The position numbers and the translations under genes are program-made. From the NCBI GenBank assembly GCA_009782955.1, contig WRIB01000008.1, positions 1-54,462 on the forward strand: a stretch of 54,462 bases of DNA, given 5' to 3'. Below are positions 1 through 7,724 of this stretch, in pieces; within the stretch, counting starts at the first letter, position 1; each line of letters begins with the position of its first letter. Below the pieces are notes generated by a model. The model had not been told where the DNA came from. It worked only from the letters and a program-made list of their open reading frames with translations, and did no database searches. This DNA comes from Treponema sp. (lineage in GTDB: Bacteria > Spirochaetota > Spirochaetia > Treponematales > Breznakiellaceae).

Positions 1-1
1 C

Positions 2-1054
2 GACCTTACCCATACCATACATTTATCAGGCCCGGGATCGTCTCAAACCGTAAGCGTTACGGGCACTCAAACAGTCAGCTTTTCTGTAGTTCCCGGTAAA
101 TGGGAAATTACCGTTGAGGGAAGTCTGGAAGATGGCGAAATATTGTCTGTTGGTTCTGCCACGGTGAATATAACACCCGGAGATAATGGCAGGATTCCGA
201 TAACAATGAGGAGCAGCCCCTACTATTACGTCAGCGACTCTAATGGATGGAACAATGCCATCACCGCAATTACAAATGGAGGCAATAATAAAGAATATAT
301 GATCTTCCTTACCAATGATATAGTCGCGGCTGGTTACACAAGTAATACCTTTGGCTCTGCTTCCAATATAAACGTAACCGTCTTAGGGAGCAAAACCATA
401 ACATTGAACAGCAATGGCAGCCTACTCCGTATTGGCACAGGGCAGATAGTTACGGTGAAAGACGTACAGCTTAAAGGCCAAGGGGCAATCGTGAAGAATA
501 ACACTGCATTGGTTTATATTAACGGCGGCAAATTTGTCATGGAAACCGGTTCATTAATCTCCGGCAACAAATCCAGCACCGACAGCGAAGGCGGCGGAGT
601 GCATATACAAAGCGGAACCTTTACCATGAACGGCGGGACTATCTCCGGCAATACTGTCGAAAACGGCGGCGGTGTATTTTTAAGAAACGGCACATTCAAT
701 ATGAATGGCGGAATGATCTCCGGCAATATTGGCACCTTTATCGCTGGCGGTGTGCTTATTAGCGGCGGAACTTTTACCATGAGCGCCGGTACGATCTCCG
801 GCAATGAAGCCAACAACGTAGACATTGATGGCGGCACCGGCGTCTCGGGCGGCGGTTTCGGCGGCGGGGTGTATGTTGAAGGTGGTACTTTTGCTTTGCA
901 GGGCGGTACATTATCCGGCAACACGGCCGTTACCTCCGGAGCGGCGCTGTACATAAAAAGCGGAGGTACAGCCACATACGGCGTTCCAGGTACATCCTTT
1001 GGTACTCCGCCCATTGGAATAAATACCACCATCACTGAAACAGGGCCCCAATAA
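2..1054 (+). CDS. Secreted beta-helix repeat protein, 3' part (5' end outside window)
   Basis: The frame is open from the left edge to TAA at 1052-1054, giving 350 visible residues, so the gene starts upstream of the window; the TTG at 143 is internal. The first ~65 residues look like a beta-sandwich. The rest carries about five imperfect repeats of roughly 20-30 residues built on the pattern GGTFTMNGGTISGNT, the signature of right-handed parallel beta-helix proteins (polymorphic-membrane-protein or adhesin-like). Such proteins are usually secreted or surface exposed; the signal sequence would lie outside the window. There is no recognisable enzyme motif. The last 23 bases are overlapped by a possible ORF on the other strand. 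Function is unknown; adhesion or surface display is inference. Confidence 0.8.
   Translation, partial: DLTHTIHLSGPGSSQTVSVTGTQTVSFSVVPGKWEITVEGSLEDGEILSVGSATVNITPGDNGRIPITMRSSPYYYVSDSNGWNNAITAITNGGNNKEYMIFLTNDIVAAGYTSNTFGSASNINVTVLGSKTITLNSNGSLLRIGTGQIVTVKDVQLKGQGAIVKNNTALVYINGGKFVMETGSLISGNKSSTDSEGGGVHIQSGTFTMNGGTISGNTVENGGGVFLRNGTFNMNGGMISGNIGTFIAGGVLISGGTFTMSAGTISGNEANNVDIDGGTGVSGGGFGGGVYVEGGTFALQGGTLSGNTAVTSGAALYIKSGGTATYGVPGTSFGTPPIGINTTITETGPQ
551..960 (+). repeat. In-gene repeats encoding GGxFxMxGGxISGN beta-helix turns
   Basis: The repeat unit is degenerate at DNA level but clear at protein level: TFTMNGGTISGN, TFNMNGGMISGN, TFTMSAGTISGN and TFALQGGTLSGN follow one another with variable glycine-rich spacers. 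Each unit probably makes one coil of the helix. Confidence 0.75.
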
Positions 1055-1184
1055 GGAGGCAGCGTAACTGAGTTACCTCTACGTATTCCGGGTACAGCCG
1101 CATAAAGTCCCTAATAAACGTTTCGCTGTCGGCGGTGTGGTATACTAAAAAATACCATACATCTATCGTTTTACAATAATGCAT
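1032..1184 (-). CDS. Possible small protein or gene remnant, 50 codons
   Basis: An ATG at 1184 opens a frame of 50 residues (MHYCKTIDVWYFLVYHTADS, then ETFIRDFMRLYPEYVEV) that ends at TGA 1034-1032. The composition is protein-like, with aromatic and charged residues in natural proportions, unlike the proline/serine-rich shadow ORFs typical of non-coding frames here. It overlaps the end of the beta-helix gene by 23 bases, tail to tail. No clear ribosome-binding site is visible. I do not recognise a family. It may be a real small gene or the surviving end of a decayed gene. Confidence 0.4.
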   Translation of the reverse strand: MHYCKTIDVWYFLVYHTADSETFIRDFMRLYPEYVEVTQLRCLLIGALFQ

Positions 1185-1240
1185 AGTAGAATACAGTTAT
1201 AAATAGTGCTGCCAATAATGTTTAAAAAAGGAGAAACAAA

Positions 1241-1843
1241 ATGGCAAATGAAGGGAGTCTGTCCATTTCCGGCGTAGACGTACAGCAGGGCATTGCCATG
1301 ACCGGCGGTACTGTGAAGCTTTACCTTGAAGTCCTTTCCCTTTTCCGTAAAGATGCCGAAGACCGGCTGCCCCTGTTGCAAACAGTGCCGGAGGCGGACG
1401 CACTGCCTGCATATATTACCCAGGTTCACGCCCTAAAAAGCGCCTCTGCAAGTTTGGGGGCGGCGGAAATATCAAAAGAAGCTGCCCGGCTTGAAGCTGC
1501 CGGCAAGGCCGGAGATGCGGCGTTTATTCAGGAAAACCTGTGTGGATTTACGGAACGGTTGTCGGAACTGATAAAAAATATTGATACGGCTCTGGAAATG
1601 AACAAAGCCGCAGGCGGACAAGCCGGTGCAAACGATTCTGCGGATGCGCTTCCCTTGTTGCGCGAACTTGTCACTGCGCTGAAATCTGAAAACGACTCAG
1701 ACATTGATCGTATTCTTGACATACTTAACGAAAAATCGCTGGATGCAAAGACCAGGGAAATTCTTGATACAATTTCCGAGCAGGTGTTGATGTCTGAATT
1801 TGATAAGGCAATTGAAACGATTGGGGTAATTAATGACATTTAA
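1241..1843 (+). CDS. Hpt (histidine phosphotransfer) domain protein
   Basis: 200 residues. The Hpt motif HALKSAS places the phosphoacceptor at His63, followed by the usual helical stretch ([13 protein letters not shown]). The C-terminal ~75 residues form a second helical region with no phosphohistidine motif, possibly a dimerisation or partner-binding part. A good ribosome-binding site (AGGAG, 8 bases before ATG) fixes the start. It overlaps the following hybrid kinase by 11 bases, so the two are translationally coupled. In a phosphorelay, Hpt proteins carry phosphate from a kinase receiver to a final receiver; here the likely recipient is the receiver-adenylate cyclase two genes on. That routing is inference from the operon. 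Confidence 0.88.
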   Translation: MANEGSLSISGVDVQQGIAMTGGTVKLYLEVLSLFRKDAEDRLPLLQTVPEADALPAYITQVHALKSASASLGAAEISKEAARLEAAGKAGDAAFIQENLCGFTERLSELIKNIDTALEMNKAAGGQAGANDSADALPLLRELVTALKSENDSDIDRILDILNEKSLDAKTREILDTISEQVLMSEFDKAIETIGVINDI

Positions 1844-4403
1844 GAAAATCAAAAAACGTTTTTTACGGGTTCTTATCAATATTGGCACATCGGGAAAATA
1901 CACAGGGGAAAGGTCATTCGGCATGTCCGATTATCTTATCCGGTACATACTGATGAATTTTATCACTGCCTTGGGCAGCTTAATTCTTGCAGCATTTGCT
2001 GTGATAAATTACATAAAGGGGTGGTATTTTACATCGTTTGCCTGTATCGGAATGATCATCGTCGCCCTGCCCAGCTTTATACTGGCACGGACAAAAATCC
2101 GGCAAATCATTCCTTCTCTGATAATCATGATTTTTTATTGCCTGTTTTGCGTTATGATTACCTGGACCGGGGAAGCAGACGGGGCAAATTTCCTTTTTAT
2201 CTATATGTATCCATCGCTCACGATTATGCTGTTGGGGATGCGTTACGGTGTAACATTGTCGGCGATCCTGGGAACGTTGATCACTTTGGAAATGTTTGTC
2301 CCCAGCCTGTCGCGTTTTAATTACGAATTTGATTTTTCAATTCGTATGCTGGTAAATTACATTCTGGTTTTCTCTGTAATGATTGTAATAGAAAGCACCC
2401 GGACTACCAAAGACCGGATGATTGAAACTCAAAGCCGGCGGATGCAGGAACTCAAGGAGGAAGCGGAGGCGGCTAATCGTACCAAAAGCAATTTTCTTGC
2501 CAGCATGAGCCATGAAATCCGCACGCCCATGAACGCCATTACCGGCATGGCGGAGTTGTTGCTGCGCAGGGATCTTCCCGATGATGCCCGGACTGAGGTA
2601 CAGGACATCAAACAGGCAGGATCAAATCTTATTTCGATTATCAACGATATTCTTGATTTTTCTAAAATTGAAGCAGGTAAGTTGGAGATCATTCCCGTCA
2701 ATTACCTTCTTGCTTCTCTGGTAAACGATACGGTCAACATTATCCGTATGCGGCTTGCCGAAAAACCAATCCGTTTTTATACCAACATCGACGGTACTAT
2801 TCCCAACGGCCTGTTCGGGGACGAGGTGCGGCTGCGGCAGATATTGCTTAACCTTCTTTCCAATGCGGTAAAGTATTCGGACAAGGGGCATATCAGCCTT
2901 TCCATAACAACAGAGAAACGTGAGGAAATGCAGATTTGGCTGAAAATCGCCGTAGCCGATACAGGTAAGGGAATGAAACCGGAAGATCAGGCTAAACTTT
3001 TCAGCGATTTTGTCCAGGTAGACACAAAGAAAAACCGCGGCATTGAGGGAACAGGCCTGGGGCTTGCCATTACCAAACGCCTTTGCCTTGCCATGGGCGG
3101 TGATATCAACGTGGAAAGCGAATACGGCAAGGGCAGTACTTTTACGGCTGTTATACCACAGGGTATTCATGCCGAAGCGCCTTTTGCAGTGGTAGAGGAA
3201 CCGGATAAAAAGAAAGTGCTGCTGTATGAAGGCCGTGTTGTTTATGCCAAATCGGTATCCTGGGCGCTGGATAATATGGGTGTCCCTCATGTTATAACAA
3301 CTTCACCGGAAGAATTTTTCAAAGCCCTGTTTCAGGAAGAGTGGTTCTTTGTATTTTCCGGCTACGGTCTCTATGAAAAAATCAAACCGATGATGGACGA
3401 GCCTGAAATTGCTTTTTACGGCGGAAAGAGGCCGCCGTTGGCCCTGATGGTTGAGTTTGGAACCGAAGCCTACATACCCAACGTGCGTTTTGTATCCCTG
3501 CCGGTGCAATCGTTGTCTATCGCCAATTTATTGAACGGCAAGACGGATCGCCGGGATTTTTACGGAAGTTCTGACAGCTTAAACGCAATCAGGGTTACAT
3601 TCCCCACAGCGCGGCTGTTGGTTGTGGACGACATTGCTACCAACCTCAAGGTTGCCGAAGGTCTTATGGCGCCTTACAATGCTGTTATAGATACCAGCCT
3701 AAGCGGAATGCATGCAATAGAGATGGTAAAACAGCAGGAGTACGACATCGTGTTTATGGATCACATGATGCCGGAAATGGACGGCATTGAAACAACGGCC
3801 GCCATCCGTGCACTGGACGGTGAACGGTTCAAGTCCATGCCGATTATCGCACTGACAGCTAACGCTGTCTCTGGCATGCGGGAAATGTTCATTGAAAATG
3901 GTTTTAATGATTTTCTCGCCAAACCCATAGACATATCAAAACTTGATGAAACGCTTGACCGCTGGATACCAAAAGAAAAGCATGATAAACAAGCGGCGTC
4001 TTCTGCCGAAGTTTCAGAGAAGAGCGGTTCTTCTCCTGCACAGGAAAAAAAGCTTATTATCCTGGTAGATGATGATCCGGCGAATCTTAAAAGCGGTAAA
4101 ACCATACTGTCGGAAAAATACACCGTTGCCACCGTCCCTTCGGCGGAAAAAATGTTCAGCCGCCTGGAGAATGTGCATCCTGCATTAATCCTCCTGGATA
4201 TTGATATGCCGGCAATGGACGGCTATGCGGCTATTGAAATCCTCAAATCAAAACCGGAAACCAAAGATATTCCGGTAGTATTGCTGACAGAAACAACCGC
4301 TTCCCGGGACGAGGAAAAAAGCCGCACCTGTGGAGCAATAGACCATATCACCAAACCTTTTGATCCTGCGGCATTGATTGCCTGTATTGAAAAACATGTA
4401 TAA
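1833..4403 (+). CDS. Membrane hybrid histidine kinase with pseudo-receiver and two receivers
   Basis: 856 residues. About six membrane segments fill residues 30-185, followed by a short coiled coil and HisKA with His227 in SMSHEIRTP. The HATPase domain has an N box ([13 protein letters not shown]), a G1 box (DTGKGM) and a G2 box (GTGLGLAI). Residues ~455-565 look like a receiver fold without the acidic pocket or phosphoacceptor (pseudo-receiver). Then come receiver 1 (VVDD; Asp643 in FMDHMMP; Lys in LAKP) and receiver 2 (VDDDP; Asp789 in LLDIDMP; TKPF). The chosen ATG overlaps the hpt gene; an alternative ATG at 1923 would trim 30 residues and keep all membrane segments. Receiver 2 is almost duplicated in the next gene. 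The kinase probably feeds the free Hpt protein and the downstream cyclase. Confidence 0.92.
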   Translation: MTFKKIKKRFLRVLINIGTSGKYTGERSFGMSDYLIRYILMNFITALGSLILAAFAVINYIKGWYFTSFACIGMIIVALPSFILARTKIRQIIPSLIIMIFYCLFCVMITWTGEADGANFLFIYMYPSLTIMLLGMRYGVTLSAILGTLITLEMFVPSLSRFNYEFDFSIRMLVNYILVFSVMIVIESTRTTKDRMIETQSRRMQELKEEAEAANRTKSNFLASMSHEIRTPMNAITGMAELLLRRDLPDDARTEVQDIKQAGSNLISIINDILDFSKIEAGKLEIIPVNYLLASLVNDTVNIIRMRLAEKPIRFYTNIDGTIPNGLFGDEVRLRQILLNLLSNAVKYSDKGHISLSITTEKREEMQIWLKIAVADTGKGMKPEDQAKLFSDFVQVDTKKNRGIEGTGLGLAITKRLCLAMGGDINVESEYGKGSTFTAVIPQGIHAEAPFAVVEEPDKKKVLLYEGRVVYAKSVSWALDNMGVPHVITTSPEEFFKALFQEEWFFVFSGYGLYEKIKPMMDEPEIAFYGGKRPPLALMVEFGTEAYIPNVRFVSLPVQSLSIANLLNGKTDRRDFYGSSDSLNAIRVTFPTARLLVVDDIATNLKVAEGLMAPYNAVIDTSLSGMHAIEMVKQQEYDIVFMDHMMPEMDGIETTAAIRALDGERFKSMPIIALTANAVSGMREMFIENGFNDFLAKPIDISKLDETLDRWIPKEKHDKQAASSAEVSEKSGSSPAQEKKLIILVDDDPANLKSGKTILSEKYTVATVPSAEKMFSRLENVHPALILLDIDMPAMDGYAAIEILKSKPETKDIPVVLLTETTASRDEEKSRTCGAIDHITKPFDPAALIACIEKHV
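4055..4276 (+). repeat. Direct repeat copy 1 (kinase receiver 2)
   Basis: This segment matches 4436-4657 at a fixed offset of 381 bases (127 codons), with about 87% identity over some 216 bases in my hand alignment and no indels. Similarity falls off sharply after the IPVV/IPVI codons. Confidence 0.9.
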
Positions 4404-4415
4404 ACTGGAGCAGGT

Positions 4416-5720
4416 ATGGAAAGTGATAAAGATCTAATCATTCTGGTGGATGATAATCCGGCGAATCTTAAAATCGGCAAAAACATACTGTCGGAAAAAT
4501 ACACCGTTGCCACCGTTCCTTCGGCAGAGAAAATGTTCAGCCGGCTGGAAAGCGTACAGCCTGCATTAATCCTCCTGGATATCGACATGCCGGAAATGAA
4601 CGGTTATGAGGCGATAAAAATCCTCAAGTCAAAGCCGGAAACAAAAGATATTCCTGTTATCTTCCTTACTGCCCGGATGGAGTCGGATGATGAACTTGAA
4701 GGACTTTCTCTTGGAGCTATTGATTACATAACCAAGCCTTTTCAGCCGTCTCTGCTCCTTAAACGCATTGAGGTACATTTGCTTGTGGTCGAACAGCGGG
4801 TAACTCTGGAAAAGCAGGCGGCGGAACTGAAATACTTCAATGATAATCTGCGCAAGGCTTTTTCTACCTACCTGTCTGAGGAAGTTGTGGAAGAAATTGT
4901 CAGCGATCCTACAAAACTTCAGTTGGGCGGAACAGAGCGGCATATGACGGCTCTGTTTACCGATATCAAGAACTTTACAGGTGTGGCGGAATCTTTGGCC
5001 CCGGAAGAACTGGTTGAACTGCTTAACTATTATCTTTCAACCATGAGCGATGTTATTCTTGAACATAAAGGCACAATAGATAAATATGTGGGGGATGCGA
5101 TTATTTCATTTTTCGGCGCTCCCCTTGAATTATCCGATCACGCTCTGAGGGCCTGCACTGCCGCCATATTAATGAAGCGGCTGGAAGAAGAATTAAACAG
5201 CCGTTTAGCAAAAAAAGGGATGCCTTCGCTTATTACCCGGATTGGGATTAATACCGGCGAAATGATAGTGGGGAATATGGGAACGCAGAAGAAAATGAAC
5301 TACACAATCATTAGCAATGCGGTAAATCTGGCCTCCCGTCTTGAAGGAGCGAATAAACAATACGGAACCCAGATTCTGACATCGGAAGATACGGTAAAGG
5401 AAACACAGGAGCAGATCCTCTTCCGCCGGCTGGACCGGATCAGGGTAATTGGAATTAACGAACCGGTGCGTATTTATGAAGTGTTGGACATATACGCCGA
5501 TGCTTCAGCGGCTTTACATGATATGGTCGATCTCTTCAATAAAGCTCATGCTCTCTTTGAATCCCGTAACTGGGAAGCGGCTCAAAATGAATTCAACTGT
5601 ATTCTGAAGCGATTTCCCGATGACGGCCCTTCTCTTTTTTATCTGGAACGCTGCCGGCAATACCTCCAATCACCGCCGGCAAATGATTGGGATGGCGTGT
5701 TTAGTCTGGAAGAAAAATAA
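4416..5720 (+). CDS. Receiver-class III adenylate cyclase
   Basis: 434 residues, 12 bases after the kinase gene, with GGAGCAGG upstream of the ATG. Residues 1-125 are a receiver (Asp55 in LLDIDMP, TKPF). A short helical linker leads to a class III cyclase domain (~170-355). The metal ligands are Asp183 (FTDIKNF) and Asp227 (DKYVGDAIISFFGAP); the lysine of DKYVGD and the Thr of NYT are the residues that select adenine in bacterial enzymes, and VNLASR supplies the transition-state Asn and Arg. This predicts cAMP synthesis controlled by phosphorylation. The tail (~365-425) is TPR-like. The usual IGD before VNLASR is ISN here, a mild deviation. Confidence 0.93.
   Translation: MESDKDLIILVDDNPANLKIGKNILSEKYTVATVPSAEKMFSRLESVQPALILLDIDMPEMNGYEAIKILKSKPETKDIPVIFLTARMESDDELEGLSLGAIDYITKPFQPSLLLKRIEVHLLVVEQRVTLEKQAAELKYFNDNLRKAFSTYLSEEVVEEIVSDPTKLQLGGTERHMTALFTDIKNFTGVAESLAPEELVELLNYYLSTMSDVILEHKGTIDKYVGDAIISFFGAPLELSDHALRACTAAILMKRLEEELNSRLAKKGMPSLITRIGINTGEMIVGNMGTQKKMNYTIISNAVNLASRLEGANKQYGTQILTSEDTVKETQEQILFRRLDRIRVIGINEPVRIYEVLDIYADASAALHDMVDLFNKAHALFESRNWEAAQNEFNCILKRFPDDGPSLFYLERCRQYLQSPPANDWDGVFSLEEK
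4436..4657 (+). repeat. Direct repeat copy 2 (cyclase receiver)
   Basis: Partner of the 4055-4276 segment, in the same orientation and the same codon phase. This copy continues into a complete receiver with GAIDYITKPF, which suggests it is the more typical form. Confidence 0.9.
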
Positions 5721-5758
5721 GCTTATTCCTTACCCTTTGAATTTTCAAAACTGTACTT

Positions 5759-6418
5759 TCATACAGTATGTTTGATACTATGTCTTAAATTCGTATATGT
5801 CTGGCGCAGTGTCTCATGCTTTACGGTAGAAGGGATAAATTTTAAAAGGGCGAATGTAAACTGAATAAAAAAACCTATTGCAATTACAGAAATTATCGTT
5901 CCAATTCCCGCCATTCCTCCTAATATCCAACCAATAATTGTTACAGATAATTCAATTGTGCTTCGGCAAATCCCTATAGGCAGCTTTGCTTTTCTGTTTA
6001 AAACTACCATTAAACTATCCCTTGGTCCGGCTCCGAACGCTGCCTTTATGTAGAAATAAGAGCCAAGGGAAATAATAAACAACCCAATAATCAACATAAG
6101 CAGTCCGAATGTCAATGTTTCCTGTTCTGGTATAATATTCGATATTATAATCAAATCCATAAACACGCCTATTAGAACCATGTTAAGTAATGTTCCAAGT
6201 CCGATTTTTTCGCCAAGAACCAAAACTATTCCTACGACAACTACTCCTGTAAGTACTACCGCTGTTCCAATGCTCATTCCTGTTTTTTGAGCAAGTCCCA
6301 CATGGAAAACTTCCCAGGGAGCATATCCGATGTTTGCCTTTATTGAAAGGACAATTCCCAGTGCATATAAAAATAACCCAAACAGCAGGGTTATAATGCG
6401 GACTATAAATTGCTTCAT
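5759..6418 (-). CDS. YczE/YyaS/YitT-family membrane protein
   Basis: 219 residues, mostly hydrophobic, with about five or six membrane segments. The conserved family features are present: NIGYAPWEVFHVGLAQKTG near the N terminus and a second half with the related GAGPRDSLMV motif, consistent with an internally duplicated fold. Biochemical function of the family is unknown. It lies 36 bases downstream of the diguanylate cyclase gene on the same strand and is probably cotranscribed. It converges tail to tail with the adenylate cyclase gene, 38 bases apart. Confidence 0.8.
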   Translation of the reverse strand: MKQFIVRIITLLFGLFLYALGIVLSIKANIGYAPWEVFHVGLAQKTGMSIGTAVVLTGVVVVGIVLVLGEKIGLGTLLNMVLIGVFMDLIIISNIIPEQETLTFGLLMLIIGLFIISLGSYFYIKAAFGAGPRDSLMVVLNRKAKLPIGICRSTIELSVTIIGWILGGMAGIGTIISVIAIGFFIQFTFALLKFIPSTVKHETLRQTYTNLRHSIKHTV

Positions 6419-6454
6419 GACAGGTACATTCTATAATAAAATACAGTCGGCTTT

Positions 6455-7603
6455 CTACGCTTTGTAAATAACGGCACGGTTGCGCCCGCCTCTTTTCGCA
6501 TCGTACAGAGCTCTGTCGGCATAATTATACAGAGCATGTATGTCATTTGTTGTGCCGCAACGTATTGAATGTATTCCAATGCTGACGGTAACATGCGGGG
6601 CGACTTTTGATTTTTCATGCGGAATGTTTAACTCATTTATTATTTGTTGTATCTGCGAAACAGTATTGCCTGCATTCATGACATCTTTTTCATGCCAAAT
6701 CAGGGCAAATTCTTCACCCCCGACCCTGGCAGCATAAACACCCATACTGTCGTTCAGACCATTTAACGCTTTGCCGATGGAGCAGAGGCATTTGTCTCCT
6801 TGCGGGTGGCCGTAATGATCATTGTAGTTTTTAAAGAAATCAATGTCCATAATGGCCATGCAAAGCCAGTCGTCCGAATTTCGGTAGTTGGTCATACGCC
6901 TTTGAATGGTTTGCATAAAGTCCCTGCGGTTTTTAACTCCGGTTAGTTCGTCTATAGTACTTTGATCGTAATAGCTGTTACGTTCTTCTTCCAGTTTACC
7001 TGCGTTAAATACCGAAACAAGCCGGGACATGGAAATCTGCCATGTAAAAATTATACTGAATGCCCCGGCAATCAACACGTTAAAAATATCGAAAATCCAG
7101 ATGTTCCGCTCTTTGATTAAAACGGAAGCTGTAATAAAAAAAGCCATTGCACTCAATGTAAGAACAAGATTGTACAAAGGCGGGTTGATAAAGAGGAAAA
7201 GCGCACAAATTAAAAGAGTCATAAAAGTTGTTGCTGTCCCGTCCGGACTTGTCCAAACGCCTATGTATATACCGAATAGGATAACATTAACGTAATATAC
7301 AGTTGTTAATATGTAGCGATATATGTTTCCTGCCCGTGTATCCTGCTTAAATGCTTTTAAACAAAAGTTTGCTAAAATGGAAATCAATATTGCAATAAAA
7401 ATCGCAGCGAGATAAACGCCGGCCTTGAGGATATTTCTTTCGACTAACAGTGGGAAACACGTAAAACAGAAGCACAGAACGGAAACAACTATATTTGTAT
7501 TCCTTAGGCTGGCCAAATTATTTGGAATTATTTTTAAAATGCTTCTATTGTACTGTTCACGTTCAAGCGTGTAATACCGCCATAACCCTAGTATGTTTTT
7601 CAT
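6455..7603 (-). CDS. Membrane-bound diguanylate cyclase (GGDEF)
   Basis: 382 residues. The N-terminal ~190 residues hold about six hydrophobic segments, and a short helix leads into a GGDEF domain. DELTGVKNRRDF starts the domain, the metal site is in MDIDFFKNYND, and the active-site loop is GGEEF at residues 295-299. A full-length domain end (YADRALYDAKRGGRN) is present, so the enzyme should make c-di-GMP. The RxxD inhibitory site normally just upstream of GGEEF is absent (Ser and Val at those positions), so product inhibition through that site is not expected. AGGG lies 11 bases before the ATG, with a possible -10 (CATAAT) further upstream. Confidence 0.92.
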   Translation of the reverse strand: MKNILGLWRYYTLEREQYNRSILKIIPNNLASLRNTNIVVSVLCFCFTCFPLLVERNILKAGVYLAAIFIAILISILANFCLKAFKQDTRAGNIYRYILTTVYYVNVILFGIYIGVWTSPDGTATTFMTLLICALFLFINPPLYNLVLTLSAMAFFITASVLIKERNIWIFDIFNVLIAGAFSIIFTWQISMSRLVSVFNAGKLEEERNSYYDQSTIDELTGVKNRRDFMQTIQRRMTNYRNSDDWLCMAIMDIDFFKNYNDHYGHPQGDKCLCSIGKALNGLNDSMGVYAARVGGEEFALIWHEKDVMNAGNTVSQIQQIINELNIPHEKSKVAPHVTVSIGIHSIRCGTTNDIHALYNYADRALYDAKRGGRNRAVIYKA

Positions 7604-7708
7604 ATTTTATTCAGCCCTAAATTATGATACATCTTTCGTTTTACTCCTGCAAGAAGTATTTTACTGCTATTTCATAAAAATTCCCTGCTATTCGTAATTA
7701 AAAATACC

Positions 7709-7717
7709 TGTTATAAT
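7709..7717 (+). promoter_or_regulatory. Extended -10 promoter of pgi
   Basis: TGTTATAAT is a perfect extended -10 element. It ends 7 bases before the ATG at 7725, so transcription should start at or within a base or two of the start codon. No ribosome-binding site lies between. The -35 region is weak, as is usual with extended -10 promoters. Confidence 0.6.
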
Positions 7718-7724
7718 TTCCTCC

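Noticed and set aside
514..1035. Long proline/valine-rich ORF opposite the beta-helix gene
   Set aside because: It is the antisense shadow of the glycine-rich repeats and has no start signal. The same reasoning removes the other long antisense frames.
12..1167. ATACCATACATxTATC at 12-27 and 1152-1167 as target-site or mobile-element ends
   Set aside because: The first copy is inside the coding frame, and there is no transposase or terminal inverted repeat.
5716..5727. AATAAGCTTATT palindrome at the end of the cyclase gene
   Set aside because: Short, AT-rich and overlapping the stop codon; likely chance.
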